64,000 nt of DNA, taken from assembly GCA_038125665.1 (NCBI GenBank), contig JAYPEI010000001.1, positions 315,283 to 379,282 of the forward strand. Direction: 5' to 3'. The notes under the pieces were generated by a model. That model saw only the letters and a program-made list of their open reading frames with translations, was not told where the DNA came from and ran no database searches. Made by a program: the position numbers and the translations under genes. Source of the stretch: CAILUG01 sp038125665. Lineage in GTDB: Bacteria; Pseudomonadota; Gammaproteobacteria; Pseudomonadales; Pseudohongiellaceae. Below are positions 8,548 to 17,531 of this stretch, piece after piece (the stretch's first letter is position 1; each line of letters begins with the position of its first letter).

Positions 8548-10086
8548 ATGACTGTTATTATTTATGTCCCTCGAGAAACCACAGCACTATCACTGGGCGC
8601 AGAAGAGCTTGTACAGGCACTTAGGACCGAAGCTCAGTATCGTAACCTTGACATACAGATTTTACGTAATGGCTCGAGAGGAGCATGTTTTTTAGAGCCA
8701 TTAATTGAAGTTGAGACACCCCAAGGTCGTGTTGGCTATGGCCCTGTGGAAGTAGATGATGTTGGTGAACTTTTTGATGCAGACTTCCTAAATGGGGGGA
8801 ATCATCGTCTTCACATTGGCAACGTTGATCAACTCCCTTTCTTTGCCAATCAGGAGCGACTCACATTCGCGCGTGCAGGCATCATTGAATCAACCTCTGT
8901 TCAAGCCTATGAGAACCATGGAGGGTTTGCCGGTTTCAAACGTGCTCTGGGGATGTCCGAAGAGAATCGTGTCAAAGAAGTCTTAGACAGCGGTCTACGA
9001 GGTAGAGGTGGCGCCGCTTTTCCAACCGGCATCAAATGGCAAACAGTGATGAAAGCTGTTAGCGAGCAAAAATATATCGTTGCAAACGCAGACGAGGGAG
9101 ATAGCGGGACATTCTCTGATCGCATGATTATGGAAGGTGATCCCCTCTCTCTTGTTGAGGGTATGTTGATTGCCGGTATCTCAGTAGGCGCCAACATGGG
9201 CTACATCTATCTACGTTCGGAATATCCTTTAACACAAATCATCTTGCAAGAAGCGATTAATAATGCATACGCAGCTGGTTATCTAGGACAGAACATAAAG
9301 GGTTCTGGTTTGCATTTTGAATTAGAGATACGTATGGGTGCCGGTGCCTATATTTGCGGGGAAGAAACCTCCTTACTTGAGTCCCTAGAAGGTAAACGAG
9401 GGCAAGTCCGCTTCAAGCCCCCCTTACCCGCTCTGAAGGGGCTCTTTGGACAGCCAACTGTAGTTAATAATGTGATCTCATTGGCTTCGGTGCCTGTAAT
9501 TTTCGAAAAAGGAGCACAGCACTATTCAGACTTTGGTATGGGCCGTTCACGTGGCACTATGCCTTTCCAACTAGGCGGAAATATTAAGCAAGGTGGTCTC
9601 ATCGAGAAAGCTTTTGGTTTGACCTTGCGTCAACTCATCGAAGATTTTGGCGCCGGTACAGCAACTGGCAAACCTATTCGTGCAGTTCAGGTTGGAGGTC
9701 CCTTAGGAGCTTATTTCCCTGTCAACCTTTTAGATACTCCGCTAGATTATGAAGAATTTGCAAAGGCTGGCGGTATGCTAGGACATGGAGGAGTAGTAGT
9801 CTTTGATCACTCTGTGAATCTGGCAAAAATGGCCCGTTTCTCGATGGAATTCTGCTCTGCGGAATCGTGCGGAAAATGTACTCCATGCAGGATAGGTTCT
9901 GTAAGAGGTATGGAAACAATTGATCGAATTGTAGCCGCCGACAATGAACACGAAAGAGACTTACAGTTCATCATTCTTAAAGACTTATGCGACACCATGG
10001 AGTCAGCTTCTCTGTGTGCCATGGGCGGTCTTACACCAATTCCAGTAATGAGTGCAGTTAAACACTTCAAGGGGGATTTCCAATGA
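8548..10086 (+). CDS. fdsB: NAD-dependent formate dehydrogenase beta subunit (NuoF-like)
   Basis: 512-aa flavoprotein that passes electrons from the iron-sulfur chain to NAD+. An N-terminal thioredoxin-like domain (about residues 1-110, without obvious cluster cysteines) precedes the NuoF core. The core has GRGGAAFPTGIKW and NADEGDSGTFSDRMIMEGDP for FMN/NADH, ICGEETSLLESLEG, and SCGKCTPCRIGS plus a later cysteine (SLCAMGG) for a [4Fe-4S] cluster. It overlaps fdsA by 4 bp (ATGA), indicating translational coupling. The role follows from the family and from its partners. Confidence 0.95.
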   Translation: MTVIIYVPRETTALSLGAEELVQALRTEAQYRNLDIQILRNGSRGACFLEPLIEVETPQGRVGYGPVEVDDVGELFDADFLNGGNHRLHIGNVDQLPFFANQERLTFARAGIIESTSVQAYENHGGFAGFKRALGMSEENRVKEVLDSGLRGRGGAAFPTGIKWQTVMKAVSEQKYIVANADEGDSGTFSDRMIMEGDPLSLVEGMLIAGISVGANMGYIYLRSEYPLTQIILQEAINNAYAAGYLGQNIKGSGLHFELEIRMGAGAYICGEETSLLESLEGKRGQVRFKPPLPALKGLFGQPTVVNNVISLASVPVIFEKGAQHYSDFGMGRSRGTMPFQLGGNIKQGGLIEKAFGLTLRQLIEDFGAGTATGKPIRAVQVGGPLGAYFPVNLLDTPLDYEEFAKAGGMLGHGGVVVFDHSVNLAKMARFSMEFCSAESCGKCTPCRIGSVRGMETIDRIVAADNEHERDLQFIILKDLCDTMESASLCAMGGLTPIPVMSAVKHFKGDFQ

Positions 10087-12962
10087 ACTCCATTGTTGAA
10101 AAATCAAAACTCGATCCAATTATTTTCGACCCAAAACTAGCCGCAACTGAGCTTGATTTTGGTACACCAGAAAGTACTAGTTTAGAGACCGTGAAACTCA
10201 CGATTGATGGCCATGAAATCACTGTCCGTAAAGGGACATCTATCATGCGTGCAGCAAAAGAGTTGGGAATAACTGTTCCCAAGTTATGCGCTACTGATAG
10301 CTTAGAGCCGTTCGGTTCATGTCGTTTATGTGTTGTTGAAATTGAAGGTCGTCGAGGCACACCAGCTTCTTGTACAACTCCTTGTGAAGATGGTCTTGTG
10401 GTTACAACACAAAACGGCAAACTGGCTAAGTTACGTAAAGGTGTAATGGAACTCTACATCTCTGATCATCCTCTAGATTGTCTTACGTGCTCAGCTAATG
10501 GAGACTGTGAACTTCAGGACATGGCGGGCGCTGTAGGACTACGTGAGGTCCGTTATGGCTATGAAGGTGAAAATCACCTTAAAGCCAGGAAGGATGAGAC
10601 CAACCCCTATTTCACATTTGATGCCAGCAAATGTATCGTGTGTTCACGTTGCGTCCGCGCTTGCGAGGAAGTTCAAGGAACTTTTGCTCTTACAATACAA
10701 GGAAACGGCTTCCGCTCCAAGGTAAGCGCTGGTATTGATGAAGGTTTTCTAAATTCTGAATGTGTGAGCTGCGGGGCTTGCGTTCAAGCATGCCCAACTG
10801 CCACTTTGAATGAAAAATCAGTCATTGAATTAGGTACTCCCGACTATGCTGTGGAAACGACCTGTGCCTACTGTGGTGTGGGCTGCACCTTCAGGGCGGA
10901 GATGAAAGGTGATCAAGTAGTTCGTATGGTGCCTGCTAAGTCTGGTAAAGCTAACGATGGCCACTCATGCGTAAAAGGTCGTTTCGCATGGGGGTACACC
11001 ACACACAAGGATCGCATTACCAAGCCTATGATCCGGGAAACTACCTCTGACGCATGGCGTCAAGTAAGTTGGGAAGAAGCTATTGGCTACACAGCTTTAA
11101 AATTCAAGGAGATTCAGTCGAAATATGGACGTAAGTCTATAGGTGGTATCACCTCATCACGCACTACTAATGAAGAGGTCTGGGTTGTACAAAAAATGAT
11201 CCGTGCTGCATTTCGTAATAATAATACCGACACCTGCGCACGTGTTTGCCACTCACCAACAGGCTACGGACTAAAAACTACCTTAGGGACTTCAGCAGGC
11301 ACACAAGATTTCGCTTCAGTGGAGGCTACCGACATGGTGTTACTTATCGGAGCCAATCCAACTGATGCTCATCCTGTATTCGCATCTCGTATGAAGAAAC
11401 GCTTACGAGAAGGGGCCGACTTGGTAGTCTGCGATCCACGTAAGATTGAGTTGGTCGAATCACCACACATCAAGGCAAATGTACACCTTCCTCTCATGCC
11501 AGGATCCAACGTTGCCCTTATTAATGCCTTGGCCTATACCATTGTCGAAGAAGACCTGGCTGATTGGGATTATGTTAATGCGCGCTGTGAAAAAGAAGCT
11601 TTTGATGAATGGCTTGCTTTTATCAAGCAACCCAAGAATGCCCCAGAAGCCGTTGCTAATTTACTAGGCGGAGATGCTGAAAAAGTTCGAGAAGCAGCTC
11701 GTCTATATGCTAAGGCGCCTAATGGGTCTATCTATTATGGGCTTGGCGTCACTGAACACAGTCAAGGCTCTACTATGGTTCTTGGTATGGCTAACCTAGC
11801 GATGCTAACAGGGAACATTGGCCGAAATGGTGTTGGTGTCAATCCATTGCGCGGACAAAACAATGTACAGGGTTCCTGTGACATGGGATCCTTCCCGCAT
11901 GAGTTCTCTGGTTACCGTCATGTGAGTGACGACGCAGTGCGTAAAAGCTTCGAGGATTACTGGGGAGTTGAACAGGACCCTGAACCAGGATTTCGTATTC
12001 CAAACATGTTTGATGCGGCAATCCGGGGAGAATACAAGGGGATGTTTGTTCAAGGTGAAGATATCGCGCAATCTGACCCAAACACTCATCACGTTGAGCA
12101 AGCATTAGAACAAATGGAATGTTTAGTGGTATGTGATCTCTTCCTCAATGAGACTGCCAAATTTGCTCACGTTTTCTTACCTGGCACTTCCTTCTTAGAA
12201 AAGGATGGCACTTTCACTAATGCTGAACGTCGCCTAGGACGTGTACGCCCTGTTCTTCCCCCACAAACCGGTAAACATGAATGGCAAATCCCCTGTGAGA
12301 TTGCTACTGCCATGGGCTATGAAATGATGTATGAATCTGCAGCTGATATTATGCAGGAAATTGCTGACCTGACCCCAACATTTAAACTGATGTCATTTGA
12401 ACGTTTAGATAACGAGGGTTCCATGCAGTGGCCTGTAAATGAGGCCGCACCTAACGGCACTCCTATAATGCACATTGACAAATTTGTTCGTGGCAAAGGG
12501 CTTTTCGTTGTAACGGAGTTTGTCCCCACCGAAGAAAGAACTTCAATTAAATTCCCTCTCATATTGACAACTGGCCGGATACTTAGTCACTACAACGTTG
12601 GAGCTCAAACTCGGCGTACAGCTAATAATGCTTGGCATCGTGAAGACGTACTTGATATCCATCCACATGATGCAGAAGAACGAGGTATCAAGGATGGAGA
12701 CTTAATCAAATTACGTAGTCGTAAAGGGGAAACAACTTTGCACGCAGTCATCTCTGATCGAATGCAACCAGGCGTGGTTTACACTACCTTCCACATGCCA
12801 GAAACCGGCGCCAATGTTATCACGACTGAATTTAGTGACTGGGCAACAAACTGCCCTGAATATAAAGTTACTGCTGTGCAAGTAGAACATGCAACAAATA
12901 TGTCAGACTGGCAGAAACAATATCTCTCATATAATGAAGAACGTCGTAAACTAACTGTCTAA
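10083..12962 (+). CDS. fdsA: NAD-dependent formate dehydrogenase alpha (catalytic, Mo-bisPGD) subunit
   Basis: 959-aa catalytic subunit oxidising formate to CO2. In order: a [2Fe-2S] ferredoxin domain (Cys69, 80, 83, 97); a His/Cys3 cluster (H129, C133, C136, C142); two ferredoxin-like [4Fe-4S] clusters (C184/187/190/194 and C227/230/233/237); the Mo-domain [4Fe-4S] (C261, C264, C268, C296); and the bis-MGD domain. The Mo ligand is expected at Cys389, followed by His390, in TCARVCHSPT, as in Rhodobacter-type FdsA. The NuoG-like N-terminal extension marks the soluble NAD-linked type. No fdsC or fdsD follows. A strong terminator begins 12 bp after the stop. Confidence 0.96.
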   Translation: MNSIVEKSKLDPIIFDPKLAATELDFGTPESTSLETVKLTIDGHEITVRKGTSIMRAAKELGITVPKLCATDSLEPFGSCRLCVVEIEGRRGTPASCTTPCEDGLVVTTQNGKLAKLRKGVMELYISDHPLDCLTCSANGDCELQDMAGAVGLREVRYGYEGENHLKARKDETNPYFTFDASKCIVCSRCVRACEEVQGTFALTIQGNGFRSKVSAGIDEGFLNSECVSCGACVQACPTATLNEKSVIELGTPDYAVETTCAYCGVGCTFRAEMKGDQVVRMVPAKSGKANDGHSCVKGRFAWGYTTHKDRITKPMIRETTSDAWRQVSWEEAIGYTALKFKEIQSKYGRKSIGGITSSRTTNEEVWVVQKMIRAAFRNNNTDTCARVCHSPTGYGLKTTLGTSAGTQDFASVEATDMVLLIGANPTDAHPVFASRMKKRLREGADLVVCDPRKIELVESPHIKANVHLPLMPGSNVALINALAYTIVEEDLADWDYVNARCEKEAFDEWLAFIKQPKNAPEAVANLLGGDAEKVREAARLYAKAPNGSIYYGLGVTEHSQGSTMVLGMANLAMLTGNIGRNGVGVNPLRGQNNVQGSCDMGSFPHEFSGYRHVSDDAVRKSFEDYWGVEQDPEPGFRIPNMFDAAIRGEYKGMFVQGEDIAQSDPNTHHVEQALEQMECLVVCDLFLNETAKFAHVFLPGTSFLEKDGTFTNAERRLGRVRPVLPPQTGKHEWQIPCEIATAMGYEMMYESAADIMQEIADLTPTFKLMSFERLDNEGSMQWPVNEAAPNGTPIMHIDKFVRGKGLFVVTEFVPTEERTSIKFPLILTTGRILSHYNVGAQTRRTANNAWHREDVLDIHPHDAEERGIKDGDLIKLRSRKGETTLHAVISDRMQPGVVYTTFHMPETGANVITTEFSDWATNCPEYKVTAVQVEHATNMSDWQKQYLSYNEERRKLTV

Positions 12963-12973
12963 AATGACCCTTT

Positions 12974-13003
12974 AAAAAAAGTCCTCAATTGAGGACTTTT
13001 TTT
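12974..13003. terminator. Rho-independent terminator after fdsA
   Basis: A run of seven A, then the inverted repeat GTCCTCAATTGAGGAC, then a run of seven T, starting 12 bp after the fdsA stop. The symmetric A and T tracts make it usable in both directions, although no gene on the minus strand ends here. Confidence 0.92.
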
Positions 13004-13194
13004 AACTTTCAAATTTAGTGCTAGTTTCAACTAAAAACCAAATTTAGACTAATACTGGAAATAATGTATGGAACTAGAAAATTATTAAGTTTAGAGAGGC
13101 AGTAATAAATTGTGTTAATTTTTTTTATCTCTAAAAGTTTAATTGCTGTCCTATTATCCCAACTACAAAAAGGTAATGGTTTTAGAAATGTTGT

Positions 13195-13806
13195 TTACTC
13201 TGTAAGAAGAGCAGCAACTATCGATAATGCTAACAAACAGCCCATACTACGGTTGAAATATGTCAATCTCTTGTCTTCTTGCAGCCATGCTCGAAGTTTC
13301 ACACCAGCGTAAGTCCATATGAAACCGAAAGGAAAACCTACCAAAATATAAAAAAAAGACAGAAGTATACTTTGCATAATTGATGCCTCTGCTGGTACAT
13401 AAGCACCATAATATCCCAGCACAGAAGCCCAGAGTTTAGGGTTTACCCATTGAAATAAAGCCGCCTGAAAAAAAGTGAATGGCTGTGACTGGTAAACAGT
13501 TTGTATACTGGTAGCCTCGGTACGATAGATACAATAAGCAAGATAGAGCATGTATGACGCGCCGGCCCACTTCAGCGTAAATTGGACCCAAAAAAACTTA
13601 AACAGCCATTGCTGTAGACCCACCGCCGCAAGTAAAAAAATGAACAGACATCCAAGAAAAACCCCAAGAATATGAGGTAATGTGCGTTTGAAACCAAAAT
13701 TTACTCCAGAACTGAGCATCATTGCATTGTTAGGACCTGGAGTGGCACAAGTAGCTACTGCGAACATCGCGCAAGCAGATAAAAGTGTTAAGGAAAGACC
13801 AAACAT
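13195..13806 (-). CDS. LysE/RhtB-family amino-acid exporter
   Basis: About 203-aa inner-membrane protein with roughly six hydrophobic segments. The N-terminal signature ATPGPNNAMMLSSGVNFGFKRTLPHILG is that of LysE/RhtB efflux proteins, which export amino acids or derivatives such as homoserine lactones. WVNPKLWASVLGYYGAY in the middle is also family-typical. A TTG at 13818 extends the frame by four codons, but ATG 13806 (MFGLSLTLLSA) starts directly at the first membrane helix and is preferred. The substrate cannot be deduced. It is separated by about 95 bp from the aroE-like gene upstream on the same strand. Confidence 0.9.
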   Translation of the reverse strand: MFGLSLTLLSACAMFAVATCATPGPNNAMMLSSGVNFGFKRTLPHILGVFLGCLFIFLLAAVGLQQWLFKFFWVQFTLKWAGASYMLYLAYCIYRTEATSIQTVYQSQPFTFFQAALFQWVNPKLWASVLGYYGAYVPAEASIMQSILLSFFYILVGFPFGFIWTYAGVKLRAWLQEDKRLTYFNRSMGCLLALSIVAALLTE

Positions 13807-13901
13807 AGAGATAACCAATCACAAGGGACACAGATCTCGACTAATTAAATTATCCTGACATGTGCAGAACTATGGAATATTATCTATGCATTTTTGGTAA
13901 C

Positions 13902-14759
13902 TCACAATGTAGTAGGTTGACGGACTATTTCCTGTGCTACGCGAATGATTTCAGGGGTGACTCCAAGTTCAACTCCAGTAAAGACAGCAAAGGCATCTAC
14001 TCCTTGGTGTAGCCAAAGCATAAAGCCATTCATCACTGGCACTGAAGTATTTTCGCAAGCAATTGAGAATTCTGTTCGCATTGGGGTATAAACCGCATCG
14101 AATGCCCATTGTTGCTTTCCTATCACTCTTGCAGGGATAGCACTACCTGGATGACTATAGGAACCTAGCGGAGTACAGTTCAATATACCATCAGCTTTAG
14201 GTGCGGACTCTACCCAGCTATCCACTGACAAGTGAAAAGCTTTATAACCTTGCTTGTTGAGTGCAGAGACAAGCGAGGAAGCCTTAAGCGGGTCTAGGTC
14301 TGAAATGCATATCTCCACAGCACCGAGATTAGCTAAGGCGAAACTTATCGCCCGCCCCACACCACCAGCGCCCATAACGAAAGTTCGTCCAGGGCTAGAA
14401 TCAGGAAATACCATCCGATAGGCCTGTATAAAACCAGTATAGTCAGTATTTGCACCTAATATAATATCATCTCCCAAAACTAAGGTGTTGTAAGAACCAA
14501 GGCATTGATACTGTTCCCTCAAAGGAGAAGATACTAGAGGAACAATTTCCTGCTTAAATGGATGGGTAATGTTGAGTCCAGTGAATCCGTGCATTCTTGC
14601 TGCTAGCACCCAAGCATGAAGATCAAAAGTATCAAGATGTGAACTATCCATTAACTCATAAGTGAGAGAACAACCAGTCATCAAAGCCAGATATCTTTGT
14701 AAAGCAGGCATTTTAGAGTGTTGTATGTTTGCACCAAGCAAAGCAAGTTGATGTCTCAT
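13902..14759 (-). CDS. aroE: Shikimate/quinate dehydrogenase (AroE family)
   Basis: 285-aa AroE-family NAD(P)-dependent dehydrogenase. The catalytic lysine lies in GLNITHPFKQ and the catalytic aspartate in GANTDYTGF. The Rossmann loop is MGAGGVGRA, and the C-terminal NCTPLGS and HQGVDAFAVFTG motifs follow. The wording around these sites (SKMPAL at the substrate site, NITHPFK, DAVYTPMRTE, LWLHQGVDAF) resembles the NAD-dependent shikimate/quinate dehydrogenase branch, as in Corynebacterium, more than housekeeping E. coli AroE. It may therefore be catabolic or a paralogue. The reaction is shikimate/quinate to the 3-dehydro form. It sits between mobA and a LysE exporter and does not appear tightly coupled to either. 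Confidence 0.88.
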   Translation of the reverse strand: MRHQLALLGANIQHSKMPALQRYLALMTGCSLTYELMDSSHLDTFDLHAWVLAARMHGFTGLNITHPFKQEIVPLVSSPLREQYQCLGSYNTLVLGDDIILGANTDYTGFIQAYRMVFPDSSPGRTFVMGAGGVGRAISFALANLGAVEICISDLDPLKASSLVSALNKQGYKAFHLSVDSWVESAPKADGILNCTPLGSYSHPGSAIPARVIGKQQWAFDAVYTPMRTEFSIACENTSVPVMNGFMLWLHQGVDAFAVFTGVELGVTPEIIRVAQEIVRQPTTL

Positions 14760-14821
14760 TTTTATTCTCTAAAAAAATCATACTTTAAGTGACAAATAGT
14801 CTTCTACTCATAAAAAAAATA

Positions 14822-15466
14822 CTAAGGTCTAGAGAATTCTATGCTAATCTTTTCAAAATCTTTTGGAGTATTACAGTTGAGACTCTCTTCATATGTTACT
14901 GACCATGAGAGCTCTTTAGAATTCACAAATTTGAACAGCGCTTTTAATGAATTTTTAGATCTTTTATCCTCGACCACTTTTGGTTTTGAGAACAAATCCT
15001 GTAAGTGATCGAGAATAGTCTCGCTACTAGGAAGCACACAAGGGAAAATAGCTTGATTAGGTCGACATGCTTGGTGATTCTTCGCTGCCTCCCTAAGCTT
15101 TAAAAGTGATGATAATTTGAGCAACGGCATATCCACTGGTATTAGCAATAATTGCTCTCCTAGACGGTCCTTATCATTCATCCATGTCAGAATACTTAAG
15201 ACTGCAGCTGCTGGTCCTGCATACTGATGTATGTCAGGTATTACTTGATAATCAAAGATTAACCTACTTCTAGCTTGTATCTTCTCACTATGCCCCAAAA
15301 AAGTCTCATCACTTATTTCAACACCACTCACCATGACCTCTTGAAGACCAGCTTCTTGAAGTAAGCGAATTGCACGATCTAGCAAAGTCTCCCCGCCAAG
15401 GATAAGCTGAGATTTGTCCAGCCCCATCCGAGTTGAACGCCCCCCTGCCAATACGATACCTAACAT
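14822..15466 (-). CDS. mobA: Molybdenum cofactor guanylyltransferase
   Basis: 214-aa nucleotidyltransferase that joins GMP to molybdopterin to make the MGD form of Moco used by the DMSO-reductase superfamily. The N-terminal GTP-binding motif LAGGRSTRMGLDK and the metal-binding stretch LLIPVDMPLL near residue 105 are clear. The ATG at 15464-15466 lies inside the 3' end of the pirin gene (7-bp overlap), so the two are coupled. Two Mo-bisPGD enzymes are encoded in this window (fdsA; 28828-30900), which gives this gene an obvious role. The C-terminal half is divergent. Confidence 0.9.
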   Translation of the reverse strand: MLGIVLAGGRSTRMGLDKSQLILGGETLLDRAIRLLQEAGLQEVMVSGVEISDETFLGHSEKIQARSRLIFDYQVIPDIHQYAGPAAAVLSILTWMNDKDRLGEQLLLIPVDMPLLKLSSLLKLREAAKNHQACRPNQAIFPCVLPSSETILDHLQDLFSKPKVVEDKRSKNSLKALFKFVNSKELSWSVTYEESLNCNTPKDFEKISIEFSRP

Positions 15467-16458
15467 GAGATTGGTGCTAACTCTTCATGACCGTCTTTAT
15501 GAATAGCAAATCGCCCACGTTGTCCATGAACCTGGTCTCTCATGGACCAAGGCCAACCCCCAAACTGGTTAGTTTGATAATCCTGAAATGCTTTTACCAA
15601 CTCGTCACGCGTATTCATGACAAAAGGTCCTTGTTGAGCAATTGGCTCATTGATAGGCTTACCTTGAAGTATCAGTACTTTTCCAAGTGTTTTAGCAGGA
15701 TTGTGTAGGAGGACAGGAGAGAAATCTAACTTACCACCGTTTTGCTTGCTCAAAAACTTATCACCCACCTGCAACTTTTCTCCCTCGTAAAAGTACAACA
15801 TGCGATTGACCTCAGAATTTGTTAGCTCAAGGTTAATACTGCTGCCTGGCGCTAATTCCAACAAAACAATTGAGACTTGATTATCTGGCTCTTTGGCCCA
15901 CGATGCACTAGGTGCTGGCAAACCTTGAAGTCCAAAAAAGTTGCCTGTAATCAGTGTTATTTCCACTCCTTCGCTATTTTTTTTGGGAATAGCCTCTGCC
16001 CAAAACATAGTGAAGTCTGGTTCTACCAACTTATTATATGAAGGCAAATTTAACCATAGTTGGAACAGCTTGACGGGGTTGTCTGCATCAGTATTTAGTA
16101 GGGGGAACATTTCGCTGTGCTGAACTCCTTTACCTGCTGTCATCCACTGTACATCACCTTGGCCGTAACGCCCTGCAGCACCCATTGAATCTGCATGATC
16201 TATATAGCCCTCTCTAACTAAAGTGATAGTCTCAAAACCACGATGTGGATGCACCGGAAAACCAGGGATCCTGTCGCCGTGATACATGCGAAAGCCGTCC
16301 TTAGTCATGAAGTCATTGCCAATTTGACGGCCTTCTAATGATCCCACCGGCCCAAATTCACCATTCCCCCTGGGAAAGCGATCGTCATGACAAGCACAAA
16401 AAAGAAAAGGGTCCAATGTGGGCCAATGCAATCCTAATTCGAATGTAGATATTAGCAT
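15460..16458 (-). CDS. Pirin family protein (bicupin)
   Basis: 332-aa bicupin of the pirin family. The metal site of the N-terminal cupin is visible as FPVHPHRGFETIT and the later QWMTAGKGVQHSEMFP (three histidines and one glutamate). Some bacterial pirins have quercetinase activity and others bind metabolic enzymes, and nothing here settles which applies. The C-terminal cupin has LTNSEVNRMLYFYEG. It overlaps mobA by 7 bp at its 3' end. The start at ATG 16458 (MLISTFELGLHWP) is about 30 residues longer at the front than minimal pirins but runs straight into the fold. Confidence 0.88.
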   Translation of the reverse strand: MLISTFELGLHWPTLDPFLFCACHDDRFPRGNGEFGPVGSLEGRQIGNDFMTKDGFRMYHGDRIPGFPVHPHRGFETITLVREGYIDHADSMGAAGRYGQGDVQWMTAGKGVQHSEMFPLLNTDADNPVKLFQLWLNLPSYNKLVEPDFTMFWAEAIPKKNSEGVEITLITGNFFGLQGLPAPSASWAKEPDNQVSIVLLELAPGSSINLELTNSEVNRMLYFYEGEKLQVGDKFLSKQNGGKLDFSPVLLHNPAKTLGKVLILQGKPINEPIAQQGPFVMNTRDELVKAFQDYQTNQFGGWPWSMRDQVHGQRGRFAIHKDGHEELAPISC

Positions 16459-16580
16459 CCAGCGTCTCCCTATTGATTATCTATTTCGTTTTCAACTATT
16501 TTCTTTTTAAGAATATTTTGAGTTTTTTGCTCAGCAATATTCCATTTTATTGCTAAAAAATTTCAAGGTGTAAGAATAAA

Positions 16581-16913
16581 TTAAGCAAAAAATGGAACTA
16601 TAGAGACAAGCAACACTAACACTACTGCTAATATATAGAACAGTGTTCTCCATGGATGCTCAGCGAAGAATTCACCAAATGAACGAACAGGCTCCCTATT
16701 TACTCTGAGTTGACGCTGGGTATCGTATTGAAGAAACAACTCTCTCACTTCTTGAGTTCTAGCGTCGTCAACTATCCAAAGTGCTGGTAATGACATCCCT
16801 AATAAGCCTGAACCAGTCAGGTGATATTCAATATCATTTTCCTGGAGTAAAGCACAAATCTCATCTAACTCTTCATGAGTGATATAACGCAGTTTTCTTA
16901 CTAATACTGCCAT
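16581..16913 (-). CDS. Small membrane-anchored protein, DUF6164-like
   Basis: 110-aa protein with a soluble N-terminal part (LVRKLRYITHEELDEICALLQENDIEYHLTGSG, then LPALWIVDD) and one C-terminal membrane helix (LFYILAVVLVLLVSIVPFF). The pattern matches the uncharacterised DUF6164/DUF2007-like family as I remember it. The function is unknown. ATG 16913 is preferred over the longer frame from 16940 because AGGGA precedes it by about 8 bases. It follows the DUF6644-like gene on the same strand with a 17-bp gap, so the pair is an operon. Confidence 0.72.
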   Translation of the reverse strand: MAVLVRKLRYITHEELDEICALLQENDIEYHLTGSGLLGMSLPALWIVDDARTQEVRELFLQYDTQRQLRVNREPVRSFGEFFAEHPWRTLFYILAVVLVLLVSIVPFFA

Positions 16914-16930
16914 AACTAGCTTCCCTAAGG

Positions 16931-17395
16931 TTAATCCCAATAGTTATAACCATAGTAGTAAGCAATTAACCTGCCACAGGCCAGGGTGCTTGCCCAGATA
17001 ATAAGCGAGAGAGATGCTGAAATTTTCATTAAAGTAGGCCGCCGGCCCAAGAGAAAAAAGTGCATGCTAAAAGCATTTAACCCACCAACCAAAATAAATA
17101 ACAATTTCAGCAAAAAGGAGGGGTTACTGGCATATTCCGAGGGCATAAACATGAAAAGTACAGCCCCACTAATTAGAACCCCTCCGAATAGCCACCATAT
17201 GACAGGTAGGGCATACCCCTGTATCAAAACCGATGAGTACTTACCCCCTAGCCCGAGAATACGCAAATCAACTAAGAGCAGTCCACCAAAGAATCCCCCC
17301 GTCATCAAAATATGAAGAATTTCTGCTATGGGAAAACCCCACAAAAAATCGTTAAGCCACTGATGTAATGAGCTGTCTTGCAATGATTCAATCAT
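16931..17395 (-). CDS. Four-helix membrane protein, DUF6644-like
   Basis: 154-aa protein with four to five hydrophobic segments. The histidine in AEILHILMTGGFFGGLLLVDLRILGL on the first helix is typical of the DUF6644/DUF2214-like group, in which conserved His residues hint at haem or metal binding. That role is not demonstrated. The start at ATG 17395 has a good Shine-Dalgarno (GAGGAG). It is co-directional with the DUF6164-like gene, 17 bp downstream. It diverges from the M16 peptidase at 17532. Confidence 0.7.
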   Translation of the reverse strand: MIESLQDSSLHQWLNDFLWGFPIAEILHILMTGGFFGGLLLVDLRILGLGGKYSSVLIQGYALPVIWWLFGGVLISGAVLFMFMPSEYASNPSFLLKLLFILVGGLNAFSMHFFLLGRRPTLMKISASLSLIIWASTLACGRLIAYYYGYNYWD

Positions 17396-17531
17396 AAATT
17401 CGCTCCTCTAAATAGTTTACCTAAGACCTCAGTATTCTGCGAATAGAACAGTGTTTGAAGTTACATTCTTACCACTACACAGCGACTTGGGCATATGGTT
17501 AAATTAATAGATATCTGTACTCCGGAGAAAA

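Noticed and set aside
13112..13312. Open frame beyond the fdsA terminator
   Set aside because: The larger part overlaps the LysE-type gene in antisense, with no family features.
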